This document shows, piece after piece, positions 1 to 8,382 of a stretch of DNA of 64,000 nt; position 1 is the first letter of the stretch; each line of letters starts with the position of its first letter. The stretch comes from Symmachiella macrocystis (GTDB lineage Bacteria; Planctomycetota; Planctomycetia; Planctomycetales; Planctomycetaceae), in contig NZ_SJPP01000003.1 of the NCBI RefSeq assembly GCF_007860075.1, positions 558,001 to 622,000 on the forward strand, given 5' to 3'. The notes under the pieces were generated by a model. It had not been told where the DNA came from. It saw nothing but the letters and a program-made list of their open reading frames with translations, and searched no databases. The position numbers were made by a program, and so were the translations under genes.

Positions 1-68
1 GTCGGTCGTGGCGGCGCAAATGCCACCCTCCCCGCCTCCCTCCCTGCCGACATGAGGTTGACAGTATC

Positions 69-965
69 GTGGTGATGAATCAATCAACCAAACGATTAAC
101 CTTTCCCGAAAATGCGGTCGTCACCGGCGACACATTTCTGACACTTCAAGTCAGTCGTGGAAAGACGAATTTCCCCCACCGCCCGGTCACCGTTCCACAC
201 TTCGCCATTGGCGCAGGCAGTGGATGCGACATGGTATTGGGCGACTCCAACGTTCCAGCGATCCATACAATTCTCCTCGTGGACGGGGGATGCGTGATCG
301 CCGAAACCATCGCCCACTCGCCACTGTTGAAGGTCAACGGCAATGTGATCAAGACGGCGATTCTTGAAGATGGCGACGTGCTGACGATTGGTGGATTTCA
401 ATTTGCCATCCATCTCAATCACGAAGCCATCGCACAAACCTTAGAGTCGGATACGCAGACTCCCCTAGATCTACAGGATCTGGAAAGTGAATGCGAACTC
501 GACGATGGGGAACTCTCCGCCGCCGAACTCGTAGACCGTTTGGAATCCGAAATGGCCATGGTCGATCAATTTGAACGCCAAATCCAAACCGGCCAAGCGG
601 CGCTATTGCAATCAGCCATCAACCGCAACACGCACAGGGAATCAACTGCGGATCCCGTGCATTCCGCAATCGCACCGCGTCACATCATCCATAGCGGACA
701 TACATTGCGGGGACCACGTTCCCGTCGGCACAGTGAATCCGACGAACGCGTAGTCGACGAATTCGAACGGGTCCGTTTGGAGTTGGAAGACTTTTCCACC
801 GACCTCGAACAACGCATTCACCAGGTCAATCACCGCGAAGACAATATCGATGCGGCGACCAAAGAACTGGCTGAGGCGCAAAACAAACTGGTCGCCCAAC
901 TCGGCCTGTTACTCGAACAGATTGCCGCACAACAACCGGCGGACGCCCCACGGGCCATTGCCTAA
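69..965 (+). CDS. FHA domain protein with C-terminal coiled coil
   Basis: An FHA (phosphothreonine-binding) fold is readable at about residues 40-115: IGAGSGCDM, a hydrophobic strand ILLVDGG, then VNGN and LEDGDVLTIGGFQF, the usual last strands of an FHA domain. Residues 145-180 and 225-290 are charged and heptad-like, suggesting coiled coil. There is no signal peptide or membrane segment, so it is probably cytoplasmic. Two GTG codons (69, 72) precede ATG at 75; the GAGG at 54-57 favours the first. FHA proteins bind phosphorylated Ser/Thr-kinase targets, but no kinase gene is adjacent, so the partner is unknown. A strong terminator follows directly. Confidence 0.85.
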   Translation: MVMNQSTKRLTFPENAVVTGDTFLTLQVSRGKTNFPHRPVTVPHFAIGAGSGCDMVLGDSNVPAIHTILLVDGGCVIAETIAHSPLLKVNGNVIKTAILEDGDVLTIGGFQFAIHLNHEAIAQTLESDTQTPLDLQDLESECELDDGELSAAELVDRLESEMAMVDQFERQIQTGQAALLQSAINRNTHRESTADPVHSAIAPRHIIHSGHTLRGPRSRRHSESDERVVDEFERVRLELEDFSTDLEQRIHQVNHREDNIDAATKELAEAQNKLVAQLGLLLEQIAAQQPADAPRAIA

Positions 966-1003
966 TCCCCTTAGGCCCCGATTGGTTATCACGAAGTCAA
1001 ACG

Positions 1004-1041
1004 ACGCTCGCCCGCTGATTACAGCCGGCGAGCGTTTTTTT
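1004..1041 (+). terminator. Rho-independent terminator of the FHA gene
   Basis: A perfect 9-bp stem (ACGCTCGCC at 1004-1012 with GGCGAGCGT at 1027-1035) is followed by seven T residues (1035-1041). It starts 38 bases after the FHA stop codon and ends at the stop of the convergent serine acetyltransferase gene. Confidence 0.9.
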
Positions 1042-1993
1042 ATGATGACTTTTTCAGCGAGGCATCACGGAACCGCAGGTCCGGTTTATTGATCGTTACG
1101 ATCGTATGCGGCGGGATGCTCTCATACAGAGACACGCCGGCACCGATGACTGAATGCGCTCCGATCGTCGTATCACCACCCAAGACGGTCGCGCTGGCGT
1201 AGATCACGACCCCTTCTTCGATGGTCGGATGCCGCTTTGTGTCGCGAACCACATTCCCCTCGGAATCTTTGGGGAAACTCAGCGCGCCTAATGTCACGCC
1301 CTGGTAAATTTTAACATGCGAAGCGATTTCGCAAGTCTCGCCGATCACCACACCGGTTCCGTGATCGATGAAAAAACTCGGCCCAATCTTCGCGCCGGGA
1401 TGCAAATCGATCCCCGTGCGGCTATGCGACCATTCCGAGAGTATCCGAGGAATCAACGGCACGCCTAAGCGATACAATTCGTGCGCCATGCGATGAATCG
1501 TAATCGCTTCCAAGCCAGGATAGCAGAAAATGATCTCGTCAAAACTCTTTGCCGCCGGATCACCGTCGTAGGCCGCTTCGACATCCAAGGCCATCGATTC
1601 CCGCATTTGCGGAATCCGCTCCAAAAAACTGATCGCGGTTCGCTGTCCTTCGGCTTCGAAATCAATCGTCGGATCAGTTCCGCCGCACTCCAGCCGCATA
1701 TTCAGCGAAGCGTTGTGCCGCAATGCGCGAGCGATCTGTTCGGTCAACCTATCGTGCAGACCGTCGATCAAGTCGCCGATGTGGTACGTCACATTGCCGT
1801 GATGCAAATTCTGTCGGCGGCGGTAGCCCGGATAGATGACCTCTTTGACATCCTCGGCAATCGCCATCACTGCTTCGGTACTGGGCAACGGACAGTGACC
1901 AAGATGATTGATCCGATTGATGTCGTAGTAGCTGGCAATAATCCGGTCGGTCAGTTCCGGAAGTTCTTCTTTGCGGCTGAGGTCAGTCGCCAT
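1040..1993 (-). CDS. cysE: serine O-acetyltransferase
   Basis: Acetylates L-serine with acetyl-CoA, the first step of cysteine synthesis. The C-terminal half is a left-handed beta helix of hexapeptide repeats containing the family hallmark [14 protein letters not shown], then [11 protein letters not shown] and DTKRHPTI. The N-terminal half (about 170 residues) is helical. At 317 residues it matches the longer EpsC/SrpH-like form rather than the 270-residue E. coli enzyme. GGAG lies six bases before the ATG. An 11-bp perfect inverted repeat lies 103-148 bases upstream and could be regulatory. Confidence 0.93.
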   Translation of the reverse strand: MATDLSRKEELPELTDRIIASYYDINRINHLGHCPLPSTEAVMAIAEDVKEVIYPGYRRRQNLHHGNVTYHIGDLIDGLHDRLTEQIARALRHNASLNMRLECGGTDPTIDFEAEGQRTAISFLERIPQMRESMALDVEAAYDGDPAAKSFDEIIFCYPGLEAITIHRMAHELYRLGVPLIPRILSEWSHSRTGIDLHPGAKIGPSFFIDHGTGVVIGETCEIASHVKIYQGVTLGALSFPKDSEGNVVRDTKRHPTIEEGVVIYASATVLGGDTTIGAHSVIGAGVSLYESIPPHTIVTINKPDLRFRDASLKKSS

Positions 1994-2482
1994 TGTCGAT
2001 CTCCTGGGTCATCGTCATACGGAACGCGTCGGGGTTCAGTGACCACGGAACGTTGGGGATCCGTCCCGATTAGTCAAACTGTAACGATTTCGACGATTGT
2101 GCCGCTGGTTGCGCGAGTGGGATTGTAGGAAGCGGCACAATGCGAAATCAAGTAGTAATCAGCATCGACTGAAAAACCGTTGTAAGTTGAGTGGATATCA
2201 GAATCGACACGACCCGCCGTAGAAATGGCGCTCAGTGCTCTGATCGCGGCCATAGGCTAAAATCCCACACGTCTCGGCGGCCGCAAACCGCGGCACTCAT
2301 CCCGGATAGACACCTCTGAAAGGGTTCTTCGATTCACGCGTCTCCTGCCGTTGAACACGATCGCGCATGCTTCACCCCCCATCTTACAGGGGCGGCCTCG
2401 ACGCTGTCGATGATATCCCAGGGCCGGCACAGGATACAACGCTGACTCCGCGCGCCGTCCCACGCTAAACGAAGGACAGAAC
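1994..2482. other. divergent intergenic region
   Basis: 489 bases between cysE (minus) and the HD-like gene (plus). Apart from the inverted repeat at 2096-2141 no gene, tRNA or clear promoter was seen. It should hold both promoters. Confidence 0.6.
2096..2141. repeat. 11-bp perfect inverted repeat upstream of cysE
   Basis: ATTGTGCCGCT at 2096-2106 pairs perfectly with AGCGGCACAAT at 2131-2141 across 24 bases. No T-run follows on either strand, so it is not a standard terminator. The position in the cysE 5' region fits an operator or a leader hairpin. Function is inferred only. Confidence 0.6.
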
Positions 2483-3766
2483 ATGAATGCAATCCGCGAC
2501 CGCGCCTCCTCACCCCATCCACAACCGTCGGAAGTCCGCTTAGACGCCAAGCATGATCGCGCGGCGCACAACCCACATTCCGACGACACGACAACAATTC
2601 GCCGTCGCTACGATCAACTCATGAGTCGTTTGCGGCGGATCGCCACCGATCCGTTGCAGCGCGTGCCGCAGAACGATTACTTGCCCGCATTGCATCGCGG
2701 AGCATTGACGCTCGCCAAGCGGGTTTATCATGACATTCGCCAATCCGCTGCTGAAGGCAGCGACACGCCCAGCGACCAAATCTCACCCACTGCGCTATTG
2801 AAAGTCGGCGAATCGTTACTAGACCGTCACGATCGGCAACAACAACTTCTTGCCGAACTCAAGGAGCTATCGTTGGAGTTGTGCGGGCTCATTGCAGAAA
2901 TGCCTCGTGAACGGCCTCCCAAATATACAAAAATCGTCGAGTTAACCGACTGCATCATTGAACAGTCCGCTTCCAAAACCACGATCGAGGACATCCTCCC
3001 GCAACCCGGTCTCCCCATCACAGAGATCCTGGCAGGCGAACTACCGACAAGTCATACACGCGTCTACGTCGAAGCCGTAACCGCTGCGCAGCTCATCGCC
3101 TGGACGCCCAACGCGCACAAAGCCATGAAAACGCGCGAGCAATTGCAACACCTCATGATAGCCGCCTTGCTGCGGGATGTCGGCTGTCTGGTCATCGATC
3201 CCCATGTGATTCACAATCACGAACAGCTCAAGGAGACTCAACTCGGTTTGTATCGCCGGCATCCGCGATTGTCGGCGGCAATGATCGGTCGCATGCGACG
3301 CCCACCAATTTCCGTCGCCCGACTCGTCGCGCGGCATCACGAACGACTCAACGGGACCGGCTTCCCCGCGCAGTTGTCCGACCTGCAATTCAACGAAGCC
3401 TTGCGTCTCCTCACCGCTGCGACCGATTACGTTGCCATGTACCGCTCGACCGCCCCAGTGAATCATTTTGTCACGCACCCGGAGTCTCGTCGTCGCGAGA
3501 TGGCCCAAGAGTTTTCGTCCCGCGCCATGCGAGGACAACTGGACCATGACTGGGTCGAACGCATTCTCGGCGGAAGTGAGCGGACGACCGAATTGGCCAA
3601 GCCCACAAAAACCGACACACCACCGCAGCATTCAACACAGTTGTCAACGCAGCATCAACTGCACTCCGACCACGTTCGCCTCGCGGCTCCGCATCATCAA
3701 ACGCAACTGCCCAACGACGGTGCGTCAGTCCCCCAGCCCCAGTCGCTCGTATCGCAACCTCATTGA
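2483..3766 (+). CDS. HD-GYP-like domain protein lacking the metal-binding HD pair
   Basis: Residues about 185-345 align with HD-GYP cyclic-di-GMP phosphodiesterases: LLRDVGCLVID where active members read LLHDIGKI, then HPRLSAAMI, and HHERLNGTGFP (residues 285-295) where active members read HHERxDGxGYP. The His of the HD dyad is Arg231 here, and GYP is GFP. The N-terminal 180 residues are helical and of unknown function; the last 70 are Gln/His/Pro rich. No receiver or membrane segment is seen. It is probably a non-catalytic ligand-binding or scaffold protein. Its stop overlaps a TTG codon, and the CPBP protease starts 20 bases on, so the two are probably cotranscribed. Confidence 0.75.
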   Translation: MNAIRDRASSPHPQPSEVRLDAKHDRAAHNPHSDDTTTIRRRYDQLMSRLRRIATDPLQRVPQNDYLPALHRGALTLAKRVYHDIRQSAAEGSDTPSDQISPTALLKVGESLLDRHDRQQQLLAELKELSLELCGLIAEMPRERPPKYTKIVELTDCIIEQSASKTTIEDILPQPGLPITEILAGELPTSHTRVYVEAVTAAQLIAWTPNAHKAMKTREQLQHLMIAALLRDVGCLVIDPHVIHNHEQLKETQLGLYRRHPRLSAAMIGRMRRPPISVARLVARHHERLNGTGFPAQLSDLQFNEALRLLTAATDYVAMYRSTAPVNHFVTHPESRRREMAQEFSSRAMRGQLDHDWVERILGGSERTTELAKPTKTDTPPQHSTQLSTQHQLHSDHVRLAAPHHQTQLPNDGASVPQPQSLVSQPH

Positions 3767-3786
3767 ATTCACGCCGGAAGCCTCAC

Positions 3787-4578
3787 ATGTTTCGTTCAAA
3801 ACCAATCAACGACGCGCCGCCCCCGGAAGAACCGGGCGCGCTGACCGATGACGACTATTGGACCAGTTCCCGACGCCCGCTCTCCTGTTTGATTTTTCTA
3901 CTGCCGCTGTTGGGACTGTATGAAGTCGGCGTGCTCTGGTTGGGCGGCAGTGAGCCAGCGTCGTACCGCAACGGGGCCGATCATTGGATGCGCACCGCAC
4001 TGCACGAAGTTGGACTGGTACAAGTCCACGTGTTGCCGGCGATTGTGATTGGACTGTTATTGGCTTGGCATCTGGGCGGCCGGTATGCCTGGAAGGTGAA
4101 CCGCGAAACGTTGCTCGGCATGACCGCCGAATCGCTGTTGTTTGCGTTAATGCTGGTGGTCATCGGACAACTGCAAAGCTTAGCGTTTGCGGAAATCAAC
4201 GAATCCACGCTGCCGGCATCCACCGCACTGGCCTCTGCCGGCCTATCCAAAGTGGTCAGTTTTGTCGGCGCGGGCGTGTACGAAGAAGTCTTGTTTCGCC
4301 TGTGGATGCTACCGCTGTGCTACGCCGTGTTTTACGTGCTATTTCGCTCAGCGCGCTGGGCGGCCGGGACGGCGATTCTGGTAACCAGTGTCCTCTTTTC
4401 ACTAGCGCATTACGTCGGCCCTCACGGCGATGCGTTCTCCGCACTAACCTTCTCGTTTCGCGCCATGGCCGGCAGCTTCTTCGCCTTGCTGTTTTTACTG
4501 CGCGGCTTCGGCATCACCGTCGGTTGCCACGCCGCCTACGACCTACTCGTCGGCATCCTACTAGTCGACCACACCTAA
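3787..4578 (+). CDS. CPBP-family intramembrane metalloprotease (CAAX-like)
   Basis: A polytopic membrane protein of 263 residues with the three conserved CPBP/Abi motifs: EEVLFR (Glu166, Glu167, Arg171), FSLAH (His208) and HAAYD (His248, Asp252). These form the zinc site of prenyl-protein/CAAX-type proteases. I place the start at ATG 3787 because GGAAG lies six bases upstream; a TTG at 3763 would overlap the previous gene. Roughly six to eight hydrophobic helices are visible. The substrate is unknown; bacterial members act in membrane protein processing or peptide immunity. Confidence 0.88.
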   Translation: MFRSKPINDAPPPEEPGALTDDDYWTSSRRPLSCLIFLLPLLGLYEVGVLWLGGSEPASYRNGADHWMRTALHEVGLVQVHVLPAIVIGLLLAWHLGGRYAWKVNRETLLGMTAESLLFALMLVVIGQLQSLAFAEINESTLPASTALASAGLSKVVSFVGAGVYEEVLFRLWMLPLCYAVFYVLFRSARWAAGTAILVTSVLFSLAHYVGPHGDAFSALTFSFRAMAGSFFALLFLLRGFGITVGCHAAYDLLVGILLVDHT

Positions 4579-4589
4579 AACTCAATGGA

Positions 4590-4612
4590 CGTAGGGTGCG
4601 TCGCGACGCACC
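4590..4612. repeat. dispersed palindromic repeat, copy 1
   Basis: The sequence GTAGGG ends in an 18-bp perfect palindrome GGTGCGTCGCGACGCACC (4595-4612). A diverged inverted copy lies at 5835-5857. Both are intergenic, which suggests a REP-like family. Confidence 0.75.
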
Positions 4613-4682
4613 TTTCTCACGTAATACGGTCGATTCCCCAATCGAAACCAGCGCTGCATACTCATGCAGGTAAACCGCAACG

Positions 4683-4892
4683 ATGGACGAATCCAAACTG
4701 CAGATCTATCAAAACGACGAGAACTCAGCGGCGGCTAAACTGCAAAGCATCAGAGACCGCATGGGAGAGAAGTATGCCGCCCGCATCGCGGCTGCCGGTC
4801 CGCTCCGCCGCGCGTTTTTGCATTGGCGAATGCAGCACGAGATCGAAGCCGAAATTGCGAAAGCGGCGCAGTCCATCGCCGCGCGATTATGA
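4683..4892 (+). CDS. small hypothetical helical protein
   Basis: A 69-residue reading frame rich in Ala, Glu, Arg and Ile, likely all-helical, with no signal peptide or membrane segment. No family recognised. It fills the gap between the CPBP gene and the convergent isomerase gene. There is no convincing Shine-Dalgarno sequence, so expression is uncertain; composition is protein-like and there is no competing frame. Confidence 0.45.
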   Translation: MDESKLQIYQNDENSAAAKLQSIRDRMGEKYAARIAAAGPLRRAFLHWRMQHEIEAEIAKAAQSIAARL

Positions 4893-4923
4893 TTTATGCG
4901 AGAAATCCATCGCCGGAATCCGC

Positions 4924-5688
4924 TCAAGCGGTCAATTGCTCAAACAACGCTTTGTAATACCGCATGACTTTCAGCGGATCGGTGGTTGCCGGGCTTTCGG
5001 AGAGACAGTAGCCGTCGTAATCTTGTTGCTTGAGCAACAAGAACAATTCCTGATAAGGATACTGTTGGTCAAACAAATCGTGAATGTGGAGCGTTCCACC
5101 GAGTTTGTGTTTGAGCAGGTCGAAGTTCATCTTGATCGAACCATTGACCGTCTCACCCGGATTGGCATTCCAACACACGACCACTTGCGGGTGATCGGCC
5201 GCGTCCATAATTTTGCGGATCACCGCCGGATCTTTCGTCCCGCGCCCGTGAACTTCGACACGAATTTCCTGGCCATGGTCGGCCGCAAATTTTCCGCACT
5301 CCCGCAATGCTTCTCCGATTCGGGCGATGGTCACTTGCGGGTCTTCCCCTTTGACCAAACGATTCGGACGGACCTTCACCCCCGTCCCGCCGATATCCGC
5401 TGACAGTTTCACGAACTCGTTGGTCAACTCGATGTTGCGCTGCACGATCCCATGGTCGGGATCGTGATATTCGCAAGCGGACCCAGGTCCCACGAATTCG
5501 ACCGGTGAGTCATCAAACTTTTGCTTAACCTCAGCCCGCTGCGCTGGTGAGAGTTCGACCTCGACTCCATGCTTGTGAGTGGAACGCAATTCCACGCCCG
5601 CGAAACCGGTGTCGCCACAATTCTTGATAACTGTATCTAGGTCCCAATCCTTGCCCCACAGATACGTCACCATGCCCAGCTTCAACAT
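4924..5688 (-). CDS. sugar phosphate isomerase/epimerase family TIM barrel protein
   Basis: 254 residues in the xylose-isomerase-like TIM-barrel superfamily (AP endonuclease 2 type). Readable strands: LGMVTYLW, FAGVELRSTH, VEFVGPGSACEYH, IRVEVHG, VVVCWNAN, LHIHDLFD, and the typical end DYDGYCLSESPAT. Metal ligands are probably Glu in VELR and VEVHG, Asp/His in IHDL, and Glu in LSES. Start at 5688 is fixed by GGGGAG eight bases upstream. Planctomycetes carry many paralogues; the substrate is probably a sugar or keto sugar but cannot be named. It lies downstream of fabH with a 194-base gap. Confidence 0.85.
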   Translation of the reverse strand: MLKLGMVTYLWGKDWDLDTVIKNCGDTGFAGVELRSTHKHGVEVELSPAQRAEVKQKFDDSPVEFVGPGSACEYHDPDHGIVQRNIELTNEFVKLSADIGGTGVKVRPNRLVKGEDPQVTIARIGEALRECGKFAADHGQEIRVEVHGRGTKDPAVIRKIMDAADHPQVVVCWNANPGETVNGSIKMNFDLLKHKLGGTLHIHDLFDQQYPYQELFLLLKQQDYDGYCLSESPATTDPLKVMRYYKALFEQLTA

Positions 5689-5834
5689 TGTTGCTCCCCT
5701 CGAATTCCAATAGCCACCCCACCAAAACCGACTTCCTCTCCCTCTCGGAAAGGGACCGAGGTGAGAGGTTTCGCTTATCAATTGTTCGTCATCGCTGCAG
5801 GTCGTTGGGGCAATCTCTCAATCCTACATCGATA

Positions 5835-5857
5835 GGTGCATCGCGGCACACCCTACG
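5835..5857. repeat. dispersed palindromic repeat, copy 2 (inverted)
   Basis: Reverse complement resembles 4590-4612 (GTAGGGTG then a near-palindrome) with a few substitutions. It lies in the 194-base gap between fabH and the isomerase gene. Confidence 0.7.
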
Positions 5858-5882
5858 AATGAGGGGAAAGCCGTCTCTCTGC

Positions 5883-6935
5883 CTACCAGCGTAGTAGCCC
5901 GGTGCCCCAGGAAAGTCCGGCGCCGAAACCGCTCATTAAGATCGTGTCGCCCCGATTGATACGGCCTGCTTGGAAAGCTTCGTCCAGGGCGATGGGAATC
6001 GACCCGCCTGAGGTGTTCCCCAATTTTTGTAGATTCACAAAGACTTTGTCGTCCGGGATGCCCAACTGTTCCATCGCATAATTGATGATCCGAATGTTCG
6101 CCTGATGCAAAATGAACAAGTCGACATCGTGCACGCTCATGCCGGTTTTTTCCAGCATCAGTTCGATCGTATCGGTGACCACCCGGACCGCCCACTTGAA
6201 CACATTGCGACCATCCATTTTCAGGTAATGTTCGCTCTTGTCGATTTGTTCGTGGGTAATCGGTTGCCGCGATCCCCCCGCCGGACAATTCAACATCGGC
6301 CCGCCGCTACCATCGGCCCCGACTTGATAGCACATCAACCCTTGATGGGGATCTCCTTGGGCGAGCAAGACCGCCCCTGCACCGTCGCCGAATAAGGGCG
6401 CGGTCCGCTGATCGGTGGGATCAACAATCCGACTGTTACAATCGGCCCCGATCACCAAGGCAAGCTGGCTGTTACCGGTCGCGACGTATTGCGCGGCGGT
6501 GGTGAGTGCATACATGAAACCCGCACACGCTGCCTGCAAGTCCACAGCAGCCGCATCGAGTCCCAAAGCATCCTGCACCAAACAGGCCGTTGAGGGAAAT
6601 GCAAAGTCGGGTGTAAAGGTACCGACCAAGACCAAATCAATATCTTGCGGATCGACACCCGCGCGGCGGATCGCCTTGCGTGCCGCCGCGATACACATGT
6701 CGCTGGTCGCAAGATTACTGGGTAGATACCGTCGTTCTAGAATCCCCGACCGTTGTTCAATCCACTCCGGATCGAAACCAGCACTCTCTCGCAGATCTTC
6801 ATTGGTCACAATTTGATCGGGTACGTACGATCCGCACGAAACGACCTGCACGCCGAGCATCGAATTCGTACGGCGGCTGAACCGGTTGATCCGCGGCGAT
6901 GACGCCTGCGGTGCGGGAGAGCTTTGTGAAGACAT
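5883..6935 (-). CDS. fabH: 3-oxoacyl-ACP synthase III
   Basis: Condenses acyl-CoA with malonyl-ACP to start fatty acid synthesis. The thiolase-fold catalytic triad is visible: Cys137 in LQAACAGF, His277 in LHQANIR, Asn307 in GNTSGGS; the C-terminal motif GFGAGLSWG is also present. At 350 residues it is about 25 longer than E. coli FabH because of a Ser/Pro/Arg-rich N-terminal extension before MLGVQVVSCG. The longer start is favoured because AGGA lies about 12 bases before ATG 6935, whereas the internal ATG at 6860 lacks one. No other fab genes are adjacent, so it may serve a specialised lipid or secondary product. Confidence 0.9.
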   Translation of the reverse strand: MSSQSSPAPQASSPRINRFSRRTNSMLGVQVVSCGSYVPDQIVTNEDLRESAGFDPEWIEQRSGILERRYLPSNLATSDMCIAAARKAIRRAGVDPQDIDLVLVGTFTPDFAFPSTACLVQDALGLDAAAVDLQAACAGFMYALTTAAQYVATGNSQLALVIGADCNSRIVDPTDQRTAPLFGDGAGAVLLAQGDPHQGLMCYQVGADGSGGPMLNCPAGGSRQPITHEQIDKSEHYLKMDGRNVFKWAVRVVTDTIELMLEKTGMSVHDVDLFILHQANIRIINYAMEQLGIPDDKVFVNLQKLGNTSGGSIPIALDEAFQAGRINRGDTILMSGFGAGLSWGTGLLRW

Positions 6936-7428
6936 ATACCAATTTTCCTTAGACGATGGGTGTTTTCCAAAACCTGCGGAATCGATATAACAACAGTTGG
7001 CGAGTTATCCTGACAACACACTCAATGTTGCATTCCGCAAACTGGTTTGAGCACCGATACGACTTCCGTCTTAGTGAACGTTCAATTTCGTGAGTGGTTC
7101 GCAATCTGCGTGCGCACACTGCGTGTTCGATGAATTCAAAACCAGTCGCTGCGACCACAAACCGGCCGCGCGGAAAATCGCAAAATGGAATGGCCCAAGA
7201 GGATTTCTCTGGCATCCATGCCTTTCGTAATCTGCTATTCGCAGTTGACGGTCCAATATTCGGGGCAAGCAATCATCCGTCGACGAGCTGTACTGGGCAG
7301 TGTAACTGGTTTTAAGTCTTGAAACCAGCGAGGTTTCACACCGACACCGACCCGGCCCTCTCATTCACCCCAAAACACGCATCTTGCCCGCGAGGGACAT
7401 TTTTGAGTACGGACTGGGAAGAAAACTC
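6936..7428. other. divergent intergenic region, no gene seen
   Basis: 493 bases between fabH (minus) and the NRDE gene (plus). Short open frames exist on both strands but none has both a Shine-Dalgarno sequence and protein-like composition. Presumably holds both promoters. Confidence 0.5.
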
Positions 7429-8166
7429 ATGTGTTTGCTCGGTGTCGCCTTCAAAACTATACCTCAACATCCAGTTTTTCTCATCGCCAACCGTGAAGAG
7501 AGTCCCCTGCGGCAGAGTACGGGACCGGCGATCATCAAGGAGCCGCCAGGAAAATCGAACTGGCTGGGCGGTACTGACTTGCAAGCCGGTGGGACTTGGT
7601 TGGGCGTCAATCAGCAGCAAATGATCGTGGCGGTCACAAACCGCCAAAAGCAGCAACTCCCTCAATCCCCGCGATCGCGCGGCTTATTATGCCGCGATTT
7701 GTTGGGATTTTCCGATATCGCAACGGCTATCGCACACGCTCGACAACAACTGCTCACAGGGAATTATGCCGGTTGCAATTTCCTGCTGGCTGCCCCCGAT
7801 ACGGCGGTGAGCATCGAGGCAGGCGATGAATTCCTCATCACACACTTACCGCCGGGGATTCACTTGATGGCCAATAGCGACCTCAACGACCCGCTGGACC
7901 CCCGCATTGGTCGCGTGCGCCTCCTGCTGGAAGGCATCGACAGTGAGCTCGCCGAAGACTGGATTCCTGCAGCAAAAAAGATCTGTGGACTGTCCGGTGA
8001 GGGCAGCGAACCGGCGATTTGCCGCACCGGTAGCGATTGGGGGACTGTTTCTTCGTCGATTATCGTACTTGCGGACGCCGCAGCTCAGTCAACATACCTG
8101 CATGCCGCCGGTCCCCCTTCATCGACTCCCTACAACGATTTTAGCAATATGTTCCAACAACTTTAG
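7429..8166 (+). CDS. NRDE family protein (TANGO2-like)
   Basis: Begins MCLLGVAFK and continues IANREESPLRQSTGPA, matching the family start MCxxxxA...ANRDE with the Asp replaced by Glu. Then LGGTDLQAGGTWLGVN, also diagnostic. 245 residues, typical family length. Cys2 at the N terminus suggests an Ntn-hydrolase-like processed start, but no activity is established; eukaryotic TANGO2 is implicated in membrane or haem trafficking. Start at ATG 7429 is set by GGGAAG seven bases upstream and by conservation of Met-Cys. Confidence 0.88.
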   Translation: MCLLGVAFKTIPQHPVFLIANREESPLRQSTGPAIIKEPPGKSNWLGGTDLQAGGTWLGVNQQQMIVAVTNRQKQQLPQSPRSRGLLCRDLLGFSDIATAIAHARQQLLTGNYAGCNFLLAAPDTAVSIEAGDEFLITHLPPGIHLMANSDLNDPLDPRIGRVRLLLEGIDSELAEDWIPAAKKICGLSGEGSEPAICRTGSDWGTVSSSIIVLADAAAQSTYLHAAGPPSSTPYNDFSNMFQQL

Positions 8167-8382
8167 CTGCGACTGCCTGAGATTGAATCCCTGGACAGCG
8201 ACGGTATATACTGTCCGGTCTACGAGTCTGGGCAAACCCCAGGAGTAAGATCATACAGCGGCAGCCAGTAGCTGCGGTACTCAGAGAGCGCCCGCCTCCC
8301 CCTTGCCTGTACCTCTACCGGCAAACGTTCCAGCAAACACTTACCGTCGCTCGGTTTCCAACGTTTTCGGTGGTACTTTTTG

